Shown piece after piece: positions 45,198 through 54,022 of a DNA stretch of 64,000 bases. The stretch is taken from assembly GCF_004197395.1 (NCBI RefSeq), contig NZ_SELS01000026.1, forward strand, positions 1 through 64,000, read 5' to 3'. Source of the stretch: Paraburkholderia sp. UYCP14C (lineage in GTDB: Bacteria > Pseudomonadota > Gammaproteobacteria > Burkholderiales > Burkholderiaceae). The translations under genes and the position numbers were made by a program. The notes under the pieces were generated by a model. That model searched no databases. It had not been told where the DNA came from and was given only the letters and a program-made list of their open reading frames with translations. Each line of letters starts with the position of its first letter. Position 1 is the stretch's first letter.

Positions 45198-45670
45198 CAC
45201 AACAGCAGGCTCTGTCCGTCGGCGTCGTCACGATCGGCCTCAAGTGTAAAACCCTGCTGGATAAACTCGACGGCGCGCTCGCGCAACCCCGTATCGAAGT
45301 CTCCCTGAATGAAGGCCTGGCACGCCTCGCGTATCGCGTCGAGCCGAAGACGACGCTGCTTTCCACTCAGTGCCTCAAGCTCAGCGGGCGCGGCTGGTTG
45401 CCCGAGGTCATCCCGGAAGACCGTAATGTCGATGTCTTCAGAAAACCGGGAGATCAAGCCGAACGCCTTTGATAGCGAGGTGCCACCCTTGAACAGAAGG
45501 CGCGGCCCGTGCGGTGGGAGTCCGTTGAAGAGCGCGTCCAGAACCCAGCATACCCAGAAGTCCTTTTCGACGTTCTGCACAGCCGTGCCGAGGCGGGCAG
45601 CCGTACCCACGAACAGATCACGACGGTCAGCCTCACTGGCCGTGATGATCTCCCTGAACGCCTCGTTCAT
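45137..45670 (-). pseudogene. AbiEii/AbiGii-type nucleotidyltransferase toxin, C-terminally truncated into 23S DNA
   Basis: GGAGG precedes the ATG at 45668-45670. The 177-residue frame has the AbiEii core: NVEKDFWVCWVLDALF, LLFKGGTSLSKAFGLISRF and SEDIDITVFRDD, with the GGTSLSK and Asp-x-Asp residues of the nucleotidyltransferase. The family is about 300 residues; here the last ~19 codons (SRQWHRRVAMFGRDN) are antisense-of-nothing 23S sequence read in phase. Type IV toxins of this family block growth by modifying tRNA. The catalytic part is present, activity is doubtful. Confidence 0.75.
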
Positions 45671-45880
45671 CGCGAACCTCCAGCAGGGTTGACTGCGGCT
45701 GGAGACCGACTCGCTGTATCCGCGTTTGCATGTACGTACGGCGCAGCTGCATTGACGGGACTCGGATCGAAGGACGGAACAGTGCGCAGGAACGCCTGCA
45801 TCCATGCCGGCAGGTGCGCAAATATGCACCTCAATGATTTCGAAGCGATTCTTCGATCGCGGCGAGATCTGGCAGCCCCG
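45667..45880 (-). pseudogene. C-terminal remnant of the upstream partner (antitoxin) gene
   Basis: A minus frame ending in TGA that overlaps the toxin ATG (ATGA) reads LPAWMQAFLRTVPSFDPSPV and onward to NPAGGSR. The 4-base coupling is what an AbiEi-AbiEii operon shows. The N-terminal winged helix is missing: sequence beyond ~45880 belongs to the leader of the divergent NmrA-like gene. The assignment rests on position and coupling, not on motifs. Confidence 0.4.
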
Positions 45881-45923
45881 CACTCGCGACGAGTGCTCAC
45901 ATCGTTAGACTGGAGAGTCCATC

Positions 45924-46805
45924 ATGCAGCAACGTAAATATCTGATCACTGGCGCCACAGGCAAGACAGGCGCTCACACAATCCGTCATCTGTTGAACGA
46001 CGGGCATGCGGTCCGTGCCTTCGTGCACCAGGAAGACGAACGCAGTGCAGCGCTTCGTGCCCAGGGTGCCGAAGTCGTCGTCGGCGATCTGCTCGAGCAT
46101 GACGATGTGCTCCAGGCAATGGACGGCGTGACTGGCGCATACCTGTGCTATCCGGTGCGGCCGGGCTTCATCGAGGCGACAGCGTATTTCGCGGACGCGG
46201 CGCGGCGTGCGGGGGTCGAAGTCCTCGTAGAAATGTCACAGATTTCCGCGCGGGAAGACTCGAAGAGTCACGCGGCGCGCAATCACTGGATCGCAGAACG
46301 GGTTCTCGACTGGTCGGGCGTGCCATCGGTTCACATCCGTCCGACATTCTTCTCGGAATGGCTGATCTTCCCATGGGTGCTCGATACCATCGTCAACGAA
46401 GGAAGAATTACCCTTCCCTACGGCAACGGGCGCCATGCACCGATCGCCGCAGAAGACCAGGCGCGTTTCATCGCCACTGTGCTGACCAATCCTGCAGGAC
46501 ATATTGGCAAGACCTACGACCTCTGCGGTCCGATCGAACTCGACCATCACGGTATCGCGGATGAAATCGGCAAGGTTCTCGACCGGAAGATTGCTTATCG
46601 CCCAGCGACGCTCGACGAATATCGCAAGCACTTGCACAAGTACGGTCTCCCGGAGTTCATGATCCAGCACTTCATTGAAGTTGCCATCGACTACCAGAAC
46701 GGCGTCTTCGCGGGCAAAGACGGCATCATCGAGCAAGTCACCGGACAGGCGCCGCAAACCGTTGAAGCATTTGTCCGCGCTAACCGCCAGCTTTTCGAAG
46801 GCTGA
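45924..46805 (+). CDS. NmrA-family NAD(P)-binding protein
   Basis: The 293-residue protein has the Rossmann motif ITGATGKTGAHTIRHLL, an NmrA-like dinucleotide pocket (VRAFVHQEDERSAALRAQGA and EVVVGDLLEHDD) and no catalytic Tyr-x3-Lys in the standard position. These atypical short-chain reductases include quinone reductases and redox sensors. GGAGAG precedes the ATG. It stands alone next to the AbiE/rRNA junction, which lies ~45 bases upstream, so its promoter may have been replaced. Confidence 0.83.
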   Translation: MQQRKYLITGATGKTGAHTIRHLLNDGHAVRAFVHQEDERSAALRAQGAEVVVGDLLEHDDVLQAMDGVTGAYLCYPVRPGFIEATAYFADAARRAGVEVLVEMSQISAREDSKSHAARNHWIAERVLDWSGVPSVHIRPTFFSEWLIFPWVLDTIVNEGRITLPYGNGRHAPIAAEDQARFIATVLTNPAGHIGKTYDLCGPIELDHHGIADEIGKVLDRKIAYRPATLDEYRKHLHKYGLPEFMIQHFIEVAIDYQNGVFAGKDGIIEQVTGQAPQTVEAFVRANRQLFEG

Positions 46806-46969
46806 TGGGCGGCGGCCGTTGCTTTGCCACACGCTGCTCACCCATCGTTAAAGCACCTGAAGACGATTCGGATGGTATCCATCCGATCGATTCAGGCTTC
46901 GTGAAACAATTGGCCCTCTGCAGCTCCGGAGTTGTAGAGACTATTGCCTGGAAACGGTGAAGTCCATCA

Positions 46970-47254
46970 ATGAAAACTCACATCGTCGGGCGTTATCGCG
47001 GGTTCGTTATCGAAGCGTTCCTGGTGCCGCGGACGGCCCGTTTGTCCGATGGAATCGCACTGACATATCAAGTCACGTGGTCGTTGCGTGGAAGGACACG
47101 AAAACAGGACGTCACCGCAGAAGCCGCCGGTCCCGTTACATACGAGTCGGAGAGCGTTGCTCTCACGTGCGTTGACCGCGAAGCTCGCGCTCTTATCGAC
47201 GCCAGGCTGGCGAATCACGCCGCGCAGGCGCCAGGCACTCTTCTTCAATCGTGA
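46970..47254 (+). CDS. Small hypothetical protein
   Basis: The 94-residue protein (MKTHIVGRYRGFVIEAFLVP, then a SLRGRTRKQDVTAEAAG stretch) has a beta-rich start and a C-terminal helix (REARALIDARLANHA). I do not recognise a family. GGTGAAG lies 9 nt upstream. The composition is native and the start reasonable, so I judge it real, with unknown function. Confidence 0.55.
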   Translation: MKTHIVGRYRGFVIEAFLVPRTARLSDGIALTYQVTWSLRGRTRKQDVTAEAAGPVTYESESVALTCVDREARALIDARLANHAAQAPGTLLQS

Positions 47255-47586
47255 ATGCAGAGAAATTCAACGCATATTGCGTCAAACGCGATAAAGCGGC
47301 ACTAAAAACCCCCGGGATTTCGAGTGCGGGTGCCTCGGCTGTCGACAGTCACGGCCACCGGAGTTGCACGCGAAACTCACCATCCGCGTCGATCTCCACC
47401 ACCGACCATGCCGAAACGGACCGGTGACAGACCTCGTCAGTCTGCGCTGCCACGCGCAGCACATCTATTCCTTCAGCCAGTGACAGCCCGACCTTCGCCG
47501 GTTCAAGTTCGCGACAGTCCGTACAGCACTCCAGGCGACGCGGCAGAGCATATCGCGCGCAGCCTTTGGACCACTCCGGCTCCGCC
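47255..47586 (-). other. Cys-rich open frame without a normal start
   Basis: On the minus strand from about 47610 to the stop at 47349-47351 an unbroken frame reads AEPEWSKGCARYALPRRLEC, CTDCRELEPAKVGLSLAEG and VVEIDADGEFRVQLRWP. It looks like protein but has no ATG, GTG or TTG before an upstream stop. It may be a 5'-truncated gene or use a rare start. The rest of the interval is empty. Confidence 0.35.
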
Positions 47587-47985
47587 CTAACGAGGGCCGG
47601 GTGGCGTAACCAGCTCCCGCAATGGATTCAACGGCCCGACGGGAAGCAGCTGGAAGGTCATGAGATGCGATCTTCCGAGCGGCAACTGCTCAAGCATCGC
47701 TCGCGCAAGTTCGACGTCAGTCGTGTTGAGAACCAGTACGACGCCGGGCCGATCCTGAAGCGAGTACCACTGCTGGATCTTGCCATTGAGATAGAGATTA
47801 GCCGTCTCGCGGACTTCGCCTGGCAGGATGCGCCTGACAAGCTGCATATCCGTGCCGGCGGGGAATGTGCCGATCGCGAGAATTGCCGTCGTCGGCGTTA
47901 CTGAAGGAGGCGTTTGCGCCATTGCGCCAGCTACGGCGACACTGACCACCGACGCGGAGGCCAACCTCAGAAGGAAAGTTTTCAT
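47587..47985 (-). CDS. Small periplasmic protein, muconolactone isomerase-like fold
   Basis: ATG 47983-47985 opens a clear signal peptide (MKTFLLRLASASVVSVAVAG then AMAQ); the long upstream extension lacks support. The mature ~110 residues (LAIGTFPAGTDMQLVRRILP, GEVRETANLYLNGKIQQWYS, PGVVLVLNTTDVELARAMLE) have the ferredoxin-like alternation of muconolactone isomerase/YciI-type proteins. An exported member is unusual and probably has another role. It is transcribed away from the divergent GST gene. Confidence 0.7.
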   Translation of the reverse strand: MKTFLLRLASASVVSVAVAGAMAQTPPSVTPTTAILAIGTFPAGTDMQLVRRILPGEVRETANLYLNGKIQQWYSLQDRPGVVLVLNTTDVELARAMLEQLPLGRSHLMTFQLLPVGPLNPLRELVTPPGPR

Positions 47986-48154
47986 CGTTTGCTCGCCGTA
48001 TCGGTGATAGCCTGAATTCAGCCCGCACCTTTGTGAATCAACGGCCACGGTCGCGGTGCAACGGGCGCCCGGCTGAGCTCGGATTGTAGCCGTCGAAACC
48101 GTGGCAAGTCGTGGGTCCAGACGAGTTCCATCGTCAGCCTGGAGGTATTGTCGA

Positions 48155-48790
48155 GTGAACACGACCTATGAGCTTGTTGGCGCGCCGACGGGCAACTGCA
48201 TCCGCGCCGCCATCGCATTGGAGGAAGCCAGACTGCCGTACGAGGTGCGACTTGTCAATCTCGCCGCCGGCGAACAGATGGCGCCGTCGCATCTCGCTCT
48301 CAATCCTGCGGGTAAGGTCCCGGTTCTTGTCGAGCGCGAAGCCGACCAACAACCATTAATCCTCACGCAGTCGAACGCCATCGTTTTCTACGTGGCGGAG
48401 AAATCGCCGGGTTCCCTGCTGCCCATGAACGTACGGGCCCGCGCCGCAGCTTATGAGCGCTTTTTCTTCTTCCTGACGGAGGTGATCGCACCTGGCCATG
48501 CGGCCTTTTCCCTCAAATGCGTCGGCGCCAGAGATGCCCAGGCGTTGCTTACCGAAAGCATGCTCGCCGCGCTCGCAACCGCGGAGCGTTATCTCGACAG
48601 GCACGCGTATATGGCTGGCGATGCATTCTCGATCGCCGACATTGCGGCGTTCACGATCACCCGATCGGTCTATGCGGATCTTCCGTGGCGGACGCTGCCC
48701 ACACTGCAACGCTGGTACGAGGTTGTCGAAGCGAGGCCGGCCGTTCTCCGCGGCCTGCAGGCATTCGATATCGCGCCGACAGCGCGCTGA
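48155..48790 (+). CDS. Glutathione S-transferase family protein
   Basis: GTG 48155 is preferred over the upstream ATG because GGAGGT stands 8 nt before it and it yields the family start NTTYELVGAPTGNCIRAAIA. The 211-residue protein has the thioredoxin-like N-domain with the glutathione-binding PAGKVPVLVE and TQSNAIVFYVAE, and the helical C-domain with MAGDAFSIADIAAFTI (N-capping box). It probably conjugates or reduces electrophiles in the cytoplasm. The stop is followed by a short gap before the convergent RND pump gene. Confidence 0.85.
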   Translation: MNTTYELVGAPTGNCIRAAIALEEARLPYEVRLVNLAAGEQMAPSHLALNPAGKVPVLVEREADQQPLILTQSNAIVFYVAEKSPGSLLPMNVRARAAAYERFFFFLTEVIAPGHAAFSLKCVGARDAQALLTESMLAALATAERYLDRHAYMAGDAFSIADIAAFTITRSVYADLPWRTLPTLQRWYEVVEARPAVLRGLQAFDIAPTAR

Positions 48791-49016
48791 TGAGTGCCTC
48801 GCACGCCAGGAACACGTTCCCCGGACGATGGGTACTCCAGTCCCGCACATATGCAACGATGGCTTATGAGCGGTACCAGGCCTAGGCCAACGGTCGCCCG
48901 AACGTCGTGATCGAGGCGCTCGTGCTGCTGCGCCTCGATCCATTCAGTTTCCGGAAATGAGAGTGCCCTGGCTAGCCGCACGCCCACGGGGCGTGCAGGC
49001 CTGTGCACGATAGCGG

Positions 49017-52000
49017 CTATGCGATCTCGCTTACACGCTCCTCCTGAGCGGCCGGTGCTTCGCTGGCGTCAGGCCTGATCCTGAACCAGATGGCGTACAT
49101 CGCGGGCAGGAACACCAGCGTCATGATCGTTCCCGCGAACGTTCCGCCAATCAGGGTATAGGCCAACGTGCCCCAGAATACGGAATGGGTGAGCGGGATG
49201 AAGGCGAGCATTGCCGCAAGCGCAGTCAATATGACTGGCCTGGACCGCTGGACGGTCGCCTCCACCACCGCATCGAAAGGCGTCATGCCTTCCCGTGTGT
49301 TCTGCTCGATCTGGCCGATCAGGATCAGTGTGTTGCGCATCAGGATGCCAGAGAGCGCAATGAGCCCCACCAGCGCATTGATGCCGAATGGCTGATTGAA
49401 CAGCAACAGCGTCGGAACCACCCCGATCAACCCGAGCGGACTGGTCGCAAACACCATCATGGTCGCCGAGATCGACCGCGTCTGGAAGATGATGATCAAC
49501 AACGTGAGTGCGATCATGATCGGAAAGAGCGGCACGAGCGCCTTCGTCGCCTTGCCCGATTCCTCCGTCGCCCCTGCCTCCTCGATCCGGTAACCCGCCG
49601 GAAGCTTCGCAATGACCGGTTGCAGGTTTGCCAGCATGGCCTTCGATACATCAGGCGGCTGCAGGCCTTCGGCAATGTCGCCGCGCACGGTGATCGTCGG
49701 CGTGCGATCGCGCCGGCGAAGGATCGGATCTTCCATCCGGATATCGACCTTGCCCACCTGGGAGAGCGGCACACGCTGGCCAGCGGCACCGACCAGCGTG
49801 AACCCGCTGATTCTCTCCGGATCAAGCCGGGTGTCACCTGCCGACCTCGCGACGACTTCCACAGAGCGGATGTCCTCCCGCACATTCGTAACAGGGATGC
49901 CGGTCAGGAGAAACTGCAACTGCTGCGCGACCGAACTCGACGTCAACCCGACAGCGCCGAGCCGATCCTGGTCCAGGGTGAAGTGCACTGTCGGAACGAG
50001 CGGGCTCCAGTCGGTATTGACCGTTCGCATCATCGAACTGGCACTCATGACACCCTCGACCTGCGCCGCGATCGCGCGCAATTTTTGCGGGTCCGTGCCC
50101 ATGACGCGAAACGCAACGGGATACGGCGAATAAGGACCGAACACGAGCTGCGTGACGCGAACCTGCGCTCCAGGCACCAAACCCTCCGCAATGGCCTTGC
50201 GCAGACGGAATTTGAGCGCCTCGCGCTGCTTCTCGTCATTCGTGCGTATCACGATTTTCGCGAAGGACGGATCCGGAAGTTCCGGAGACATCGCCAGATA
50301 GAAGCGCGGGGCGCCCTGCCCGATATACGCCGTCACGATTTTTGCTTCGGGTTGCTTTGCGAGCCAGGCTTCGACCTTTTCCGTCCCCGCGGACGTTTGT
50401 TCGATGGACGTGCCATAGGGCATCTGCACCTCCACGAGAACTTCCGGGCGATCGGAGGTCGGAAAGAACTGCTTCTTCACCACACTCATTCCCATCACGG
50501 CGACGACGAACGAGGCAATGACGATCCCGGCGACCATCCACTTGCGCTGAACCACGCGCACCAGGAACTGGCGAAAGCGCTGGTAGTTCGGGGTGTTATA
50601 GATCGCCTCATGCCCGCCCTCGATCTTTGGAATCTCAGGCAGCAGCTTGACGCCCAGATACGGTGTAAAGACGACCGCAACGATCCATGAAGTGATCAGC
50701 GCGATGCCCACGATCCAGAACATGTTGCTGGTGTACTCGCCAGCGGTGGAGCGGGCAAAGCCATTCGGCATGAAGCCGACTACGGTGACCAGTGTGCCCG
50801 AGAGCATTGGCGCGGCTGTATGGCTCCACGCGTAAGCCGATGCCTGCACCCGGCTGTAACCTTCCTCCATCTTCACGACCATCATCTCAATGGCGATGAT
50901 GGCGTCGTCCACAAGCAGTCCGAGCGCGAGGATCAGCGAGCCAAGTGTAATACGGTCGAAATTCTTGCCTGTCGCAGCCATGACGACGAAGACGCCCGCG
51001 AGTGTCAGCGGCACCGCTGCCGACACGACGATGCCGACGCGCCATCCCATGCTGGCGAAGCTCACTACCATCACAACGAGCAGCGCGACAAAGAACTTGA
51101 CCATGAACTCGTCGACAGCCGAATGGATGTTGACGGCCTGGTCGGTCACCTTGGTGAGACTCATGCCCAGCGGCAGCCCGGTGTTGATCGACGCCACCTC
51201 TCTGTCGAGCGCCTGGCCCAGATTCAGTCCGTTCCAGCCGTCTCGCATGACGACGCCAAGGAGCAACGCCGGTTCGCCGTTGTTGCGAATTTCGAAGGTG
51301 GCCGGATCTTCGTAACCGCGCTCGACAGTGGCGACGTCCGAGAGCTTCAGCGTGCGGCCCTGAACAACAATCGGGGTGTTCCGGATTTTCTGCAGCTTGT
51401 CGAATGCGCCTTCGACGCGAATGAAAACCTGCGCCCCAGCCGTATCGATCGATCCTGCCGGTGTCAGGACGTTCTGGCTGTTCAGCGCCGCGAAGATATC
51501 CTGCGGCGTCACGCCAAGCGTCGCGAGACGGTCGTGCGAAAACGAGATGTAGATTCGCTCGGCCTGTTCGCCGACGATGTTGATTTTCTTGACCCCCGGC
51601 ACGTGGAGGAGTCGCTGACGAAGATCCTCGGCGTCACGCACGAGCAACCGTTCCGGTTGCCCTTTCGCTTTCAGCGCGAACAACGCAAAGGTTACGTCGG
51701 AGTACTCATCATTGACCAGCGGACCAATCACGCCGGGGGGCAGATTAGCGGCCTCATCGGACAGCTTCTTGCGGGCCTGATAGAACTGCTCAGGAACCTC
51801 GGCGGGCGGCGTGCTATCCAGGAACGTCACCGTGGTAAATGCCAGTCCGGGACGCGTATACGTTTCGGTGCGGTCGTACCAGCGCAGCTCCTGCATACGC
51901 TTTTCAAGCGGTTCGGCGACCTGGTCCTGCATTTCCTGCGCGGTGGCGCCGGGCCATGCCGTGATGACCGTCATCGACTTGACGGTAAAGGGCGGGTCCT

Positions 52001-52115
52001 CCGCGCGTCCAAGTTTGAAGAAGGCGACGATCCCCGCAATCGAGATCAGGATGATCAGAAAGAGAGTGACAGAGCGCTCGCGAACGGCGAGGGCCGAGAG
52101 GTTAAAGCCGCTCAT
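49017..52115 (-). CDS. RND family efflux pump, inner membrane component
   Basis: The 1,032-residue protein has twelve membrane helices, two large periplasmic loops and RND motifs including LGLLVDDAIIAIEMMVVKME and the FDAVVEATVQRSRPVILTAL segment. It opens FNLSALAVRERSVTLFLIIL, typical of the HAE1/AcrB-like branch close to MdtB-type pumps. Driven by protons, it moves drugs or solvents out through an outer-membrane channel. Its start overlaps the adaptor stop (ATGA) and GGAGAGG precedes it. An operator palindrome lies upstream of the adaptor. Confidence 0.93.
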   Translation of the reverse strand: MSGFNLSALAVRERSVTLFLIILISIAGIVAFFKLGRAEDPPFTVKSMTVITAWPGATAQEMQDQVAEPLEKRMQELRWYDRTETYTRPGLAFTTVTFLDSTPPAEVPEQFYQARKKLSDEAANLPPGVIGPLVNDEYSDVTFALFALKAKGQPERLLVRDAEDLRQRLLHVPGVKKINIVGEQAERIYISFSHDRLATLGVTPQDIFAALNSQNVLTPAGSIDTAGAQVFIRVEGAFDKLQKIRNTPIVVQGRTLKLSDVATVERGYEDPATFEIRNNGEPALLLGVVMRDGWNGLNLGQALDREVASINTGLPLGMSLTKVTDQAVNIHSAVDEFMVKFFVALLVVMVVSFASMGWRVGIVVSAAVPLTLAGVFVVMAATGKNFDRITLGSLILALGLLVDDAIIAIEMMVVKMEEGYSRVQASAYAWSHTAAPMLSGTLVTVVGFMPNGFARSTAGEYTSNMFWIVGIALITSWIVAVVFTPYLGVKLLPEIPKIEGGHEAIYNTPNYQRFRQFLVRVVQRKWMVAGIVIASFVVAVMGMSVVKKQFFPTSDRPEVLVEVQMPYGTSIEQTSAGTEKVEAWLAKQPEAKIVTAYIGQGAPRFYLAMSPELPDPSFAKIVIRTNDEKQREALKFRLRKAIAEGLVPGAQVRVTQLVFGPYSPYPVAFRVMGTDPQKLRAIAAQVEGVMSASSMMRTVNTDWSPLVPTVHFTLDQDRLGAVGLTSSSVAQQLQFLLTGIPVTNVREDIRSVEVVARSAGDTRLDPERISGFTLVGAAGQRVPLSQVGKVDIRMEDPILRRRDRTPTITVRGDIAEGLQPPDVSKAMLANLQPVIAKLPAGYRIEEAGATEESGKATKALVPLFPIMIALTLLIIIFQTRSISATMMVFATSPLGLIGVVPTLLLFNQPFGINALVGLIALSGILMRNTLILIGQIEQNTREGMTPFDAVVEATVQRSRPVILTALAAMLAFIPLTHSVFWGTLAYTLIGGTFAGTIMTLVFLPAMYAIWFRIRPDASEAPAAQEERVSEIA

Positions 52116-53233
52116 TGCGCCTCTCCTTTCCGCGAGACCGAAGCCATAGCCATACCGTCATCGGCGAGGCGCACCGTTTCGCCATCGTGAATCAGCTGGG
52201 CACCCAGCGCGACCACCCGTTCGCCTTCGTGAAGGTCGCCGGTGACGGTCGCCGTCTCGTTGCCCAGTGCCGCGATGTGAACCTTATGCCAGGACGCATG
52301 GGCGGGCGATCCTTCAACCGCCCAGACGCCCGTGCCGGTTCCCGGATCAAACAACGCGCCCGCCGGAACTTCCAGAGCGACGGCCTGCTTTCCGCCGTCG
52401 CCAGGGAGATCGATAGTCACGGTGGCGCCCAGCGGAGCGTCGGAAAGCGCGCCACCAAGGACATACCTGGCTTCGTAAGTGCGTGTCAGGCGATCAGCGG
52501 AGTCCGAGAGCTGCCGCAAGGTGGCGGGAACGCTCTTGCTGCCGGCGCCGTAGAGCGTCGCTTGCGCGATCGAACCTTCAGCGGGGCGAAGTGTTTCGGG
52601 GAGCTGAACAACGGCTTCGCGCGGCCCTGCGTGCGCAAGACGCACGACGATCTGACCCTGGACGACCACCTGGCCCGGCTCAGCCAGCGTCTCGACGACC
52701 ACGCCGTCTGCATCCGCCACGAGGACGGCGTATCCGGATGCGTTGTTCGCGAGATCAGCCTGCGCCCTGGCGGCAACGAGCTGGGCTTTCGCGGAATCGG
52801 CGGCCGCCTTGAGCTGCTCGTACGTCGATGCCGATACGGCGCCTGCGGCCACGAGATCCCGGTACCGGGCCTCATCGTCCGCGGTTTGTGTGGCTCGAGC
52901 CTGCGCGGCGTCAACCAGTTGCTGTTGTGAGCGCGCCTGCAAACCCAGGTCGATTGGGTCGATGCGCATCAAAGGCTGACCGCGCTTGACCGTTTGCCCC
53001 GCGTCGACCAGACGCTTGATGACTTTTCCCTGAACCCGGAATCCGAGATCGCTTTGCACGCGGGCACCAACCACTCCCGTGAACTCGCGGCTCGCTCCCG
53101 GGGCGGTCTGGACAACGCTCGTGCGTACGAGCGGGGCCTCGGTACGCGGGTCAGAGACATGCCCGTTGCCGCACGCCGCAAGGGCGATCGACGTCAGGCT
53201 CAGTGTGAAAACAACAGAACGGCGCCAAAACAT
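52112..53233 (-). CDS. RND efflux periplasmic adaptor (MFP) lipoprotein
   Basis: The 373-residue protein has a lipobox SIALAAC (Cys21), a beta-barrel/lipoyl pair (VQGKVIKRLVDAGQTVKRGQ and YAVLVADADGVVVETLAEPG), a helical hairpin between them and a membrane-proximal domain. It bridges the pump and the outer membrane factor. GGAGAG sits before the ATG. First gene of the minus-strand pump operon; the putative TetR operator at 53278-53301 covers its promoter region. Confidence 0.92.
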   Translation of the reverse strand: MFWRRSVVFTLSLTSIALAACGNGHVSDPRTEAPLVRTSVVQTAPGASREFTGVVGARVQSDLGFRVQGKVIKRLVDAGQTVKRGQPLMRIDPIDLGLQARSQQQLVDAAQARATQTADDEARYRDLVAAGAVSASTYEQLKAAADSAKAQLVAARAQADLANNASGYAVLVADADGVVVETLAEPGQVVVQGQIVVRLAHAGPREAVVQLPETLRPAEGSIAQATLYGAGSKSVPATLRQLSDSADRLTRTYEARYVLGGALSDAPLGATVTIDLPGDGGKQAVALEVPAGALFDPGTGTGVWAVEGSPAHASWHKVHIAALGNETATVTGDLHEGERVVALGAQLIHDGETVRLADDGMAMASVSRKGEAQ

Positions 53234-53277
53234 GAGGACTCTCCTTGCGACGAGTAAGTGCCCTCATTTTGATGCGA

Positions 53278-53301
53278 GTGACCAAATACGTCAATAGTCA
53301 C
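53278..53301. promoter_or_regulatory. TetR-type operator before the adaptor-pump operon
   Basis: GTGACCA-N10-TAGTCAC, 45 nt upstream of the adaptor ATG, has the same architecture as the site at 53975-53998 with one mismatch. Confidence 0.6.
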
Positions 53302-53318
53302 AAAACGAAACAGTGTTT

Positions 53319-53936
53319 TCATGGCGCCAGACTTCGCAGCACGAGGTTTGAAAGCTGCATCGTCGCGTCGTCGGCAGAATCGAGGTTGTATTGCAACAGC
53401 AGCGGGCTGAAGTACGGCTTCATCACCAGGAAGATAGCGTGCACCGTTTCGTCCAGCGGCGTCTTGCGCTCAAATTCGCCGGACTCGCGACCCTGGAGGA
53501 CGATCTGCTTCAGGAGATCCTGTATCTGCGCCTCGTACCCTCCGACGGATGGCCACGGCTCGGTTGCGGCCACTGCAGCGATATCGTAGAGCTTGCGATC
53601 CGCGAAAAAGAGTTCGCTACCAGCAGCCAGTAAGGCCTTGAACATACGGCGAAATTTTTCGGTCGCGCTGTACGGCTCGGCGACGGCTTCGTTCACCGCA
53701 GCAATGATGGCCGCGAGCCGGTTCGCGCAGATCACCTCGCCGATCGCCTGCTTCGAATCGAAGAACTTGTAGATATAGGCTTTCGAGAAGCCGATTGCCT
53801 TCGCGAGGTCCGAAACGGTCGTCTTCTCGTAACCGTACCGGCTGAAATAATCCGTGGCCGCGTCCACGATCTGGGCGCGAACTTCATGTTCCGTGGGGCC
53901 ACGGGACGGCTGTGGGGATGGGGTGGGCTTGTTCAT
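53319..53936 (-). CDS. TetR-family regulator of the efflux system
   Basis: The 205-residue protein has the TetR helix-turn-helix (AATDYFSRYGYEKTTVSDLA, IGFSKAYIYKFFDSKQAI) and a C-terminal ligand domain. Its start is 39 nt from the palindrome 53975-53998 that also overlaps the outer membrane factor promoter. It lies between the two halves of the efflux system and faces the adaptor gene, which starts 86 nt beyond its stop. I infer autorepression and repression of both pump units. Confidence 0.9.
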   Translation of the reverse strand: MNKPTPSPQPSRGPTEHEVRAQIVDAATDYFSRYGYEKTTVSDLAKAIGFSKAYIYKFFDSKQAIGEVICANRLAAIIAAVNEAVAEPYSATEKFRRMFKALLAAGSELFFADRKLYDIAAVAATEPWPSVGGYEAQIQDLLKQIVLQGRESGEFERKTPLDETVHAIFLVMKPYFSPLLLQYNLDSADDATMQLSNLVLRSLAP

Positions 53937-53964
53937 GGCGAAAGCTTACCGGCTAAAAGAGTGG

Positions 53965-53992
53965 TTGACAACCAGTGACCATATTGTATATT
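53965..53992 (+). promoter_or_regulatory. Sigma-70 promoter of the outer membrane factor gene
   Basis: TTGACA (53965-53970) and TATATT (53987-53992) are separated by 16 nt and lie 31 nt before the ATG. The -10 box is inside the operator palindrome. Confidence 0.7.
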
Positions 53993-53998
53993 GGTCAC
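53975..53998. promoter_or_regulatory. TetR-type operator between the regulator and outer membrane factor
   Basis: GTGACCA-N10-TGGTCAC is a perfect 7-bp-arm palindrome placed over the -10 region of the rightward promoter and close to the TetR start. Confidence 0.7.
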
Positions 53999-54022
53999 AA
54001 TGTTGCCACTTGCGAGTTGATC

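Noticed and set aside
49185-52190. Long plus-strand open frames of 456-501 codons opposite the RND pump
   Set aside because: They are antisense shadows of a high-GC gene with full RND motifs on the minus strand; their products are His/Arg/Asp-rich and match no fold.
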